Assembly: GCA_012799495.1 (NCBI GenBank)
Contig: JAAZLD010000232.1
Location: 1-5,944, forward strand
Source: Desulfitobacterium sp.
GTDB taxonomy: Bacteria; Bacillota; Desulfitobacteriia; Desulfitobacteriales; Desulfitobacteriaceae
Reading direction: 5' to 3'
DNA length: 5,944 bases
The notes under the pieces were generated by a model. That model ran no database searches and had not been told where the DNA came from. It was given only the letters and a program-made list of their open reading frames with translations. Positions 1 to 4,751 of the stretch are shown here, piece after piece. The position numbers and the translations under genes are program-made. Position 1 is the stretch's first letter. The number at the start of each line of letters is the position of its first letter.

Positions 1-44
1 ACTTCCTCATCTCCTTCTTTAACATAGGCATTAGCTTCACACAT
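1..44 (-). CDS. CooT-family nickel-binding protein, N-terminal fragment
   Basis: Seen: reading leftward from an ATG at 44-42, an open frame runs off the window edge after 14 complete codons and encodes MCEANAYVKEGDEE. A strong ribosome binding site (GAAGGAGG, 60-53) lies 8 bases before the ATG. Family knowledge: CooT proteins are small, about 60-70 residue nickel-binding proteins linked to nickel delivery to carbon monoxide dehydrogenase. They start Met-Cys, the Cys2 thiol is the nickel ligand, and many Firmicute members begin MCEANAY. The visible Cys2 and the next residues fit this well. Inference: the host probably has a CO dehydrogenase or another nickel enzyme. Its 5' region contains a terminator-type hairpin (69-118), which may control it. 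Only the N-terminus is visible, so the call rests on about ten residues. Confidence 0.6.
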   Translation of the reverse strand, partial: MCEANAYVKEGDEE

Positions 45-52
45 TATCTTTA

Positions 53-60
53 CCTCCTTC
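53..60 (-). promoter_or_regulatory. Ribosome binding site of the CooT-like gene
   Basis: On the minus strand GAAGGAGG sits 8 bases before the ATG at 44-42. This near-perfect Shine-Dalgarno sequence fixes the start. Its GGAGG could also pair with the CCTCC of the hairpin arm at 81-85, about 20 bases upstream in the transcript, which leaves room for translational coupling to that hairpin. Confidence 0.75.
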
Positions 61-68
61 TCAATGCT

Positions 69-118
69 AAAAAAAGCCATGGAGGAACCTTAGTATAATA
101 AGGGTGAGACCTCCATGG
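69..118 (-). terminator. Intrinsic terminator or attenuator in front of the CooT-like gene
   Basis: A perfect 9-bp inverted repeat (CCATGGAGG at 77-85 and CCTCCATGG at 110-118) encloses a second, bulged 6-bp stem (ACCTTA at 87-92 against TAAGGGT at 99-105). Read on the minus strand, the stem is followed by one C and then seven T residues (75-69), the standard layout of a Rho-independent terminator. On the plus strand no T run follows. The T run ends about nine bases before the CooT-like ribosome binding site, and no minus-strand gene lies between this hairpin and base 424. It therefore looks more like a leader attenuator than the end of another gene. The alternative is a terminator for an unseen upstream small RNA. 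Confidence 0.65.
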
Positions 119-343
119 TCTTAATAATCCATAAGATATGCAATTTACGATAGTTTACTATTTTTAATATTCTCCACTTGCTGAAGATTTCCTTCTTTCC
201 TTTTTACATGTTTAGTTTTAATAGGGAATTTTTGACCCAGGCATCTTCTCAAGCAACGGGATTACCAATGGCTTCATTTACTGTAGTTATAAGTCATTCG
301 GAAATTGACTGGAATTGATTAAAGTAAAATTTATAAGGGCTTG
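119..343. other. Non-coding stretch between the divergent CooT-like and ogt genes
   Basis: No supported gene was found here. The open frames are tiny (19 codons at 277-218 minus; 36 codons at 208-318 plus), lack ribosome binding sites and resemble nothing recognised. The stretch must carry the upstream signals for the leftward CooT-like gene, and perhaps for ogt. A TTGACT at 305-310 could be a -35 box, but the best TATAAG (332-337) is 21 bases away, so no promoter is called. No known riboswitch was recognised, though one in the CooT leader cannot be excluded by eye. Confidence 0.5.
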
Positions 344-392
344 AGGGCTATTGCAAGATGAAATATTTATCCTCTTGCAGTAGCCTTATTAT
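344..392 (+). terminator. Strong stem-loop upstream of ogt, possible terminator
   Basis: The arms at 346-358 (GGCTATTGCAAGA) and 373-385 (TCTTGCAGTAGCC) pair over 13 bp with a single G-U wobble. Two more outer pairs (345/386 wobble, 344/387) give about 15 bp around a 14-base loop. On the plus strand the stem is followed by TTATTAT, a poor but U-rich tail; on the minus strand there is no T run. It could end an unseen plus-strand transcript or lie at the 5' end of the ogt message. The pairing is certain and the role is not. Confidence 0.4.
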
Positions 393-476
393 CTTGGGAT
401 TGAAAAAAAGTCGAATATAGTAGATGATTAAAGAAAGGTATGGTACGGGAAAAGAAATGTCTAGTAGCGTGAGGAA

Positions 477-483
477 AGAGGTG
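477..483 (+). promoter_or_regulatory. Ribosome binding site deciding the ogt start
   Basis: AGAGGTG lies six bases before the ATG at 490-492. The two in-frame ATGs further upstream (424 and 457) have no comparable purine-rich GAGG motif in front of them, so 490 is preferred as the start. Confidence 0.6.
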
Positions 484-489
484 TTATTA

Positions 490-1026
490 ATGGGTGGAAA
501 GGAAATAATTAAGTATAGCTATCGGGAGGTTTTACAAGGAGATTATAAATGGCCCATTTTTGTCGCTAGTACTTCCCAAGGTCTTTCTATGTTAAAGATC
601 GGGGAATTGGAAGGGCTTAAAGAAAAGCTATTTTCCTGGGTAAAACGTTGGGTGCCAGAAGGAGAAGTCCTCTTTGAATGTGATAGGTTTCATGAAGACG
701 TATATGCACAATTAGAAGAATATTTTGCTGGCAAGCGTCAGGAATTTACCCTTCCCTTAGACGATCGGGGAACAGATTTTCAAAAAAGGGTCTGGGAAGA
801 ATTGCGGAAGATCCCTTATGGCACAACTTGTTCTTATGGGGACATTGCTGAAAAAATAGGTAATCCCAAAGGACCTCGGGCTGTGGGTTTAGCCAATAAC
901 CGTAACCCCATTGCCATTATTACACCATGCCATCGGGTAGTTGGGAAATCAGGAAGTTTAGTAGGGTACGCCAGTGGTTTAGATCATAAGGAGCGGCTCT
1001 TAAAACTAGAAGGGGTAAACTTCTAA
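490..1026 (+). CDS. ogt: Methylated-DNA--[protein]-cysteine S-methyltransferase
   Basis: This suicide repair protein moves the alkyl group from O6-alkylguanine in DNA to its own cysteine. With the ATG at 490 it has 178 residues, normal for the Ogt/MGMT family. The N-terminal half (about 1-85) is the variable domain. The conserved DNA-binding and catalytic domain starts near FQKRVWEEL and contains PYGTTCSYGDIA, then RAVGLANN, NPIAIITPCHRVVG and GSLVGYASGLD. Cys147 in PCHRV is the acceptor; His148 and Glu174 complete the triad. Arg130 (base-flipping arginine finger) and Asn139 match human R128 and N137, all with the same offset of two. All key residues are present, so it should be active. In-frame ATGs at 424 and 457 would add 22 or 11 residues but lack good ribosome binding sites. 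The next gene lies 200 bases downstream in the same direction with no clear terminator between them. Confidence 0.95.
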   Translation: MGGKEIIKYSYREVLQGDYKWPIFVASTSQGLSMLKIGELEGLKEKLFSWVKRWVPEGEVLFECDRFHEDVYAQLEEYFAGKRQEFTLPLDDRGTDFQKRVWEELRKIPYGTTCSYGDIAEKIGNPKGPRAVGLANNRNPIAIITPCHRVVGKSGSLVGYASGLDHKERLLKLEGVNF

Positions 1027-1111
1027 GGGAAAAAGTAGATTTTATAACGGGATTATATTTAGCTAAGAGTGATTTATACAGAAGATAAGCCAAAGGATCA
1101 TGTAAATCCTT

Positions 1112-1172
1112 AATATGATAGATTCAAATATGATAGATTCTAAAATGATAAATTCTAATATGGGATAAATTT
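1112..1172. repeat. Four imperfect 15-bp tandem repeats
   Basis: The unit AATATGATAGATTCA occurs at 1112-1126 and 1127-1141 (one difference, the last base). It recurs as AAAATGATAAATTCT at 1142-1156, and in a fourth, degenerate copy with two extra G residues (AATATGGGATAAATTT, about 1157-1172). The array lies in the A/T-rich gap between ogt and the radical SAM gene, ending about 40 bases before the latter's ribosome binding site. A long open frame on the opposite strand through this array is a product of its low complexity. Function is unknown; slippage-prone spacer DNA or a regulator site are both possible. Confidence 0.75.
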
Positions 1173-1214
1173 TAATACGTGGTAAAATTACTAAGATGAT
1201 GTACATTGCTAAAT

Positions 1215-1219
1215 GGAGG
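1215..1219 (+). promoter_or_regulatory. Ribosome binding site selecting a TTG start
   Basis: GGAGG at 1215-1219 is eight bases before the in-frame TTG at 1228-1230. The earlier in-frame ATG (1213-1215) overlaps this motif and has no ribosome binding site of its own, so translation most likely begins at the TTG. Confidence 0.7.
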
Positions 1220-1227
1220 AAATAAGT

Positions 1228-2187
1228 TTGGGTGAAAATAACCAGGTTAACCGGAAATTCAACTGGCAAAATGGAGAAAAACGTTATAACAGTTTCAATC
1301 AACATTTACGACAGAAGTTTGGGGAAAAAGTTATTCGAGTATCCTTAGATGGCGGTTTCACCTGCCCCAATAGAGATGGCCTTGTGGGGCGAGGGGGCTG
1401 TATTTATTGTAGTGCCCGAGGGTCAGGAGACTTTGCTGGTGCCAAGGAAAAAACTATTCCTGAACAATTTCAGCAAATAAAGGAAAATATCATAAAAAAA
1501 TGGCCTAAAGCTAAATACCTAGCTTATTTCCAGGCTTACACTAATACTTATGGACCTGTGGAAAAACTACGGGAATTATATGAAGAAGCTCTTCAACAAG
1601 AGGGAGTTGTGGGCTTGGCTCTATCCACTCGACCTGATTGTTTACCTGAAGAGGTTTTGGATTATTTAGCAGAACTTAATGAGAGAACATATCTTTGGGT
1701 AGAGTTAGGTCTACAAAGTGTCCATAATAATACTTTAAAGTGGATGAACCGCGGGCATACTTTTGAGGAGTTTCTGGTAGGTTTGAAAAAATTGCGAGAA
1801 AGAAATATTCGAGTCTGTGCTCATTTGATTTATGGTTTTCCAGAGGAAAGTCGGGAAGATATGCTGTATACAGCAAAAACTGTGAGCAAGCTAGATATAC
1901 AAGGTGTAAAGCTTCACCTTCTTCATATTCTGAAGAATACTGCTTTAGGAAAAATGTATCTGGATAAGCCTTTTCCCCTTCTTTCCCAAGAAGAGTATGT
2001 AGCTCTTATAGTAGATACTTTAGAACTTTTACCTCCTGAGATGGTTATCCACCGTCTCACTGGAGATGCTCCCCGTAAGGACTTAATAGCCCCTATGTGG
2101 AGCTCCAAAAAGTGGGAGACTCTTAATGCCATCGTTCAAGAATTAGAAAAACGTAATACCTGGCAAGGAATCTATTGGAGTAAATAG
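1228..2187 (+). CDS. TIGR01212-family (YhcC/YtqA-like) radical SAM protein
   Basis: This is a cytosolic 4Fe-4S radical SAM enzyme of the family containing E. coli YhcC and B. subtilis YtqA, whose substrate I do not know. From the TTG start it has 319 residues, the family's usual size. The cluster motif is the family's spaced form CX11CX2C (Cys46, Cys58, Cys61) in CPNRDG-GRGGC-YC, followed by GSGDFAG. Other family signatures are LALSTRPDCL, WVELGLQS, LIYGFPEES and VKLHLLHILKNTALG. A C-terminal HRLTGDAPRKDLIAPMW block distinguishes it from HemN- and Elp3-type enzymes. An ATG start at 1213 would add five residues. No membrane segment or signal peptide is visible. It follows ogt in the same direction and converges on eam, with which it shares the hairpin at 2280-2328. 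The family call is firm and the reaction is open. Confidence 0.9.
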   Translation: MGENNQVNRKFNWQNGEKRYNSFNQHLRQKFGEKVIRVSLDGGFTCPNRDGLVGRGGCIYCSARGSGDFAGAKEKTIPEQFQQIKENIIKKWPKAKYLAYFQAYTNTYGPVEKLRELYEEALQQEGVVGLALSTRPDCLPEEVLDYLAELNERTYLWVELGLQSVHNNTLKWMNRGHTFEEFLVGLKKLRERNIRVCAHLIYGFPEESREDMLYTAKTVSKLDIQGVKLHLLHILKNTALGKMYLDKPFPLLSQEEYVALIVDTLELLPPEMVIHRLTGDAPRKDLIAPMWSSKKWETLNAIVQELEKRNTWQGIYWSK

Positions 2188-2279
2188 TGGTAAGAAAAGG
2201 ATTAAAATATGATGTATTAAACAAACAATCTTGCAATTTTAACTATCTTGGCAATGAAAATCGGCAACAATTTGATAAC

Positions 2280-2328
2280 AAAAAAAGGCATATTTGAAAC
2301 TCCTAGTGGAGCTCAAATATGCCTTCTT
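2280..2328. terminator. Hairpin terminator between convergent genes, strongest for eam
   Basis: AAGGCATATTTGA (2285-2297) and TCAAATATGCCTT (2313-2325) form a perfect 13-bp stem. A further CTCC/GGAG stem (2300-2303 with 2308-2311) closes a TAGT loop. On the minus strand the GC part of the stem is followed by seven T residues (2286-2280), making a classic terminator about 85 bases after the eam stop codon. On the plus strand the tail is CTTCTTCAATT, weaker, about 95 bases after the radical SAM stop. It probably serves both genes. The rest of the gap (2188-2279 and 2329-2410) shows nothing notable. Confidence 0.85.
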
Positions 2329-2410
2329 CAATTATAAAATCTCAGTTCTAAAAGTTCTAAAACCTCAGTTTAAACTAAATCCTATTATTTTTGCCTAGTA
2401 TTTAAGCCTA

Positions 2411-3649
2411 TTACTTTTTGTTGGGGTAATGAATGATATTCCCTTCCCAGGTCCTGAGTACTGCTTCGTCCTCGTTAAGGGAAACGAGATATTCAGGAAG
2501 AATAGGTGTTTTCCCTTTGCCGCCAGGGGCATTGATAATATAGGTTGGGATAGCCATACCTGATGTATATCCACGTAAGTTTTCCATGATTTTTAGGCCA
2601 TCTTCAATACTGGGGATGAAATGAGAGGTCCCTTGAACATTTTTCGCATGGAAAATGTAATAGGGGCGAATCCTGATTTTCAGCAGTTCATGGTTGAGGC
2701 GTTTCATAACATCTGGATCATCATTGATTCCTTTTAAGAGGACGGCTTGGTTACCTAACATTACTCCAGCTTTGATTAAACGATCTGCTGCTTTTTTAGC
2801 TTCTTCGGTAACTTCCATAGGATGGTTAAATTGGGTATTGATATAGAGGGGAGGATATTTTTCAAAGATAGCGCAGAGTTCATCAGTGATCCGCATAGGT
2901 AAAGTGACAGGAGTCCGGGTTCCTATTCGCTTGATCTCTACATGTTCTATTTTATGAAGTTCCCCTAAAATCCAATCGATCATCTGGTCACTGAGGAGGA
3001 GAGCATCCCCACCGGTAATTAAAACATCCCGGATCTCAGGATTAGCCCGGATATAATCTAAAGCTGCCTCGATATTAGCTTTGGTTTGATGCTGATCTAC
3101 TTCCCCGATATTCCGTCGGCGCTGGCAATGGCGACAATACATTGCGCAGAGGTTTGTAACATTGATAATTAAGCGGTCAGGATAACGGCGAGTAATGCAA
3201 GGGGCAGGATTAGTAAATTCTTCCCCCATGGGATCTGCTTCCCCAACAGTATCTAAGATTTCATCAACAGAAGGAATACTTTGGAGAAGGATGGGATCTT
3301 GAGGATCATTTTCGTCAATGAGACTGAGATAATAGGGAGAGACTGCCCAACGATATTCCTTCCCTACTTTTTCAATATCTTCCCTTTGCTCTGGAGTTAG
3401 AGGGATGAGGGAATTTAAGGTTTCTGTATCAGTGATGCGATTTCTTAATTGCCAGTGCCAGTCTTCCCATTGATCCTGAGTACCCTGGAAAAAGTCTAAA
3501 TATTTTTCCCGTTTTTTTTCTAAATGGGAGGCCAGTTCTAGACCACTTGGAATATTTGCTCTATTTTTAAGATAGGACTCAGCCCTTTTCTTCAATTCTG
3601 AAGCTCGATCCAGTGAAGCTTGTCTCGCATTTGATTTTTCAGTAGCCAT
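2411..3649 (-). CDS. eam: Glutamate 2,3-aminomutase (lysine 2,3-aminomutase family)
   Basis: This PLP-dependent radical SAM enzyme interconverts L-alpha-glutamate and L-beta-glutamate. The 412-residue product has the CX3CX2C cluster motif (Cys168, Cys172, Cys175), Arg177 matching the carboxylate-binding R134 of lysine 2,3-aminomutase, a TGGDALLL phosphate loop (212-219) and the PLP lysine Lys380 in NAPGGKGK. All align with the Clostridium subterminale lysine enzyme at a constant offset of 43. The decisive sites are Lys336 (in IFHAK) and Asn373 (in INAPGG). They replace Asp293 and Asp330, which bind the lysine side chain; the same Lys/Asn pair marks the characterised C. difficile Eam. The N-terminal 100 residues are helical and charged. 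A GGAGG site at 3660-3656 supports the ATG. The gene diverges from a BusR-like regulator. Beta-glutamate is known as a compatible solute, so an osmotic role is plausible but inferred. Confidence 0.9.
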   Translation of the reverse strand: MATEKSNARQASLDRASELKKRAESYLKNRANIPSGLELASHLEKKREKYLDFFQGTQDQWEDWHWQLRNRITDTETLNSLIPLTPEQREDIEKVGKEYRWAVSPYYLSLIDENDPQDPILLQSIPSVDEILDTVGEADPMGEEFTNPAPCITRRYPDRLIINVTNLCAMYCRHCQRRRNIGEVDQHQTKANIEAALDYIRANPEIRDVLITGGDALLLSDQMIDWILGELHKIEHVEIKRIGTRTPVTLPMRITDELCAIFEKYPPLYINTQFNHPMEVTEEAKKAADRLIKAGVMLGNQAVLLKGINDDPDVMKRLNHELLKIRIRPYYIFHAKNVQGTSHFIPSIEDGLKIMENLRGYTSGMAIPTYIINAPGGKGKTPILPEYLVSLNEDEAVLRTWEGNIIHYPNKK

Positions 3650-3655
3650 AAAATA

Positions 3656-3660
3656 CCTCC
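3656..3660 (-). promoter_or_regulatory. Ribosome binding site of eam
   Basis: On the minus strand GGAGG lies six bases before the ATG at 3649-3647, confirming that start. Confidence 0.75.
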
Positions 3661-3690
3661 TAGTCTTCTACAAGATAAACCTATTGTACT

Positions 3691-3696
3691 ATTATA
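3691..3696 (-). promoter_or_regulatory. Possible -10 element of the eam promoter
   Basis: On the minus strand a perfect TATAAT (3696-3691) lies 41 bases before the eam start codon, a fitting distance for a short leader. The region 17 bases upstream contains no good TTGACA-like -35 box, so the promoter would be weak or activator-dependent. A/T-rich DNA makes chance matches common. Confidence 0.35.
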
Positions 3697-3777
3697 AGAA
3701 TTTGAGTAAGATAATTGAGATGGTAGGAACTTTTATATAAGAAATAAAAAAGGAGCCTTCCCGGTTCCCAAAAAGTA

Positions 3778-3847
3778 GCACATTATAAAATTCGCACATT
3801 CTAATGTTGTTACACATTCTTACGTGCTTACCTTCAGTATGTGCTTA
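3778..3847. promoter_or_regulatory. Cluster of five CACAT-type half-sites between eam and the BusR-like gene
   Basis: CACATT occurs on the plus strand at 3779-3784, 3795-3800 and 3813-3818. The reverse-oriented motif TAYGTGCTTA occurs at 3821-3830 (TACGTGCTTA) and 3838-3847 (TATGTGCTTA). Neighbouring motifs of the same orientation are 16-18 bases apart. Within the cluster ACATT-CT-AATGT (3796-3807) is a perfect small palindrome. The array sits between the candidate promoters of the divergent eam and BusR-like genes, where a shared operator is expected. Binding by the adjacent regulator is an inference. Confidence 0.45.
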
Positions 3848-3878
3848 AATCAGCAGATTATCCTACAAATGTATTTAT

Positions 3879-3919
3879 TTGCAATACTAACAACTTAATA
3901 GTAAAATATGAGTTGGTAG
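3879..3919 (+). promoter_or_regulatory. Candidate promoter of the BusR-like gene with overlapping inverted repeat
   Basis: TTGCAA (3879-3884, four of six consensus bases) and TAAAAT (3902-3907, five of six) are separated by exactly 17 bases, a sigma-A-type arrangement placing the transcript start near 3914. An inverted repeat, CTAACAACT (3887-3895) and AGTTGGTAG (3911-3919), 8 of 9 complementary with a 15-base spacer, straddles the -10 box. That is a typical place for an autorepressor operator. It is a visual match only. Confidence 0.4.
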
Positions 3920-3970
3920 CGGTCAATATTTTTTTCTCATTTGAAACAGGAGTATCAAGGAGAGGATAAG

Positions 3971-4576
3971 ATGGAAAAACAACCCCGTTATCAAGCAATC
4001 GCTATCGATATTGCTCATTCAATTTTGATGGGAGAATATAAAGAGGGAGAAAAAATACACGGTCGCTCCACTTTGGCAGGACGGTATAATGTCTCTCCCG
4101 AAACTATTAGGCGGGCTATTGCCATACTTCAAACTATGGGTGTAGTTAAGGTTAGTCAAGGAGTTGGTATCACTGTAGTTTCCAGAAGTATGGCAGAAAA
4201 GTTTTTAAAGGGTTTCGATCAAAAGGCTGAAATACAGGTCTATTTTGATGAGCTTAAAAAGTTGATGGAAGAAAGACAAAAAATCGATCAAAAGATGGAA
4301 GCTTACTTATCTAAGATTATTAACCATACAGATCGATTAGCAAGTCGTTGGCTGGAAGTATCAGAGATGAAAGTTGCTAAAGGCTCATCAGCCTCAGGAA
4401 AAAGTCTCCGTCAGCTAAAGATTCGCGAGCTAACTGGACTGACAGTAGTGGCAGTAGTTCGCCACGGTATTGAACAATTTTCTCCTGATGCAGAATGTGT
4501 TTTATTAGAAGGAGATATTTTACTTGTGGTAGGATCTGAGCAGGGGAAGGAAAAACTCGAGGAAATTTTGGATTAA
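3971..4576 (+). CDS. BusR-like GntR/RCK_C transcriptional regulator, probable c-di-AMP receptor
   Basis: The 201-residue product has three parts. A GntR winged helix-turn-helix spans about 6-72 (RYQAIAIDIAHSI, GRSTLAGRYNVSPETIRRAIAIL, then a wing ending VGITVV). A charged helical, probably coiled-coil linker spans about 84-125. An RCK_C (TrkA C-terminal) domain spans about 130-201 (GKSLRQLKIRELTGLTVVAVVRHG, then GDILLVVGS). This architecture and length match BusR of Lactococcus and Streptococcus, which binds cyclic di-AMP through RCK_C and represses the BusAB glycine-betaine importer. The sequence resembles BusR most clearly around HGRSTLA-YNVSPETIRR. AAGGAGAGG (3957-3965) supports the ATG at 3971; a TTG at 3941 would add ten residues. 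No betaine transporter is in the window; the divergent neighbour is eam. Target and c-di-AMP binding are inferred from the family. Confidence 0.85.
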   Translation: MEKQPRYQAIAIDIAHSILMGEYKEGEKIHGRSTLAGRYNVSPETIRRAIAILQTMGVVKVSQGVGITVVSRSMAEKFLKGFDQKAEIQVYFDELKKLMEERQKIDQKMEAYLSKIINHTDRLASRWLEVSEMKVAKGSSASGKSLRQLKIRELTGLTVVAVVRHGIEQFSPDAECVLLEGDILLVVGSEQGKEKLEEILD

Positions 4577-4691
4577 TAGTATCTTAATTATTTGGTGTTA
4601 ATAAAATCTTTGTTTATCAAAAATTCAGGTTAACAAATCTCGGAATGATAAAATCTTGGCTTAATATAGGAAATGATCTTTAATCTGTCGA

Positions 4692-4733
4692 ATAAACTAG
4701 GGTGGATTACTTATAAACTAGAGTGTATTACTT
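4692..4733. repeat. 21-bp tandem direct repeat upstream of the LytS-type kinase
   Basis: Two head-to-tail copies of a 21-bp unit lie at 4692-4712 and 4713-4733 (ATAAACTAGGGTGGATTACTT and ATAAACTAGAGTGTATTACTT shown by their shared parts ATAAACTAG and ATTACTT). They agree at 19 of 21 positions. The period is two helical turns, the spacing used by LytTR-type response regulators that bind 9-bp direct repeats about 12 bp apart. The unit does not clearly match the published LytTR consensus. A TATAAA at 4712-4717 inside the array could be a -10 box with a transcript start about 28 bases before the start codon. Confidence 0.6.
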
Positions 4734-4751
4734 AAGTCATGGGGGATGCAG

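Noticed and set aside
218..277. 19-codon minus-strand open frame in the CooT leader (starts MKPLVIPLLEK)
   Set aside because: It was considered as a leader peptide, but there is no Shine-Dalgarno before its ATG and no run of one amino acid that would suggest attenuation.
208..318. 36-codon plus-strand open frame upstream of ogt
   Set aside because: It has no ribosome binding site or family resemblance and lies in A/T-rich non-coding DNA.
1063..1305. 80-codon minus-strand open frame rich in Ile, Leu and Phe
   Set aside because: It runs antisense through the 15-bp tandem repeats and into the radical SAM gene. Its repetitive protein is the translation of the repeats, and it has no ribosome binding site.
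1676..2132. Two minus-strand open frames (1676-1876 and 1923-2132)
   Set aside because: Both lie wholly antisense inside the well-supported radical SAM gene and show no recognisable protein features.
2411..3649. Annotation as lysine 2,3-aminomutase (kamA)
   Set aside because: The two Asp residues that bind the lysine side chain are replaced by Lys336 and Asn373, the glutamate 2,3-aminomutase pattern.
3744..3775. Possible T-box-like antiterminator or terminator on the minus strand (GGGAACCGGGAAGGCTCC then seven T)
   Set aside because: The stem is only six pairs with an A-C mismatch, the T-box core GGNACCGCG is not present, and the rest of a T-box leader is missing. A weak attenuator cannot be excluded.
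4601..4657. Repeated ATAAAATCTT (4601-4610 and 4648-4657) and a TTTGTT/AACAAA pairing after the BusR-like gene
   Set aside because: They are short, A/T-rich and without a T run after the stem. They are too weak to call a terminator or operator.
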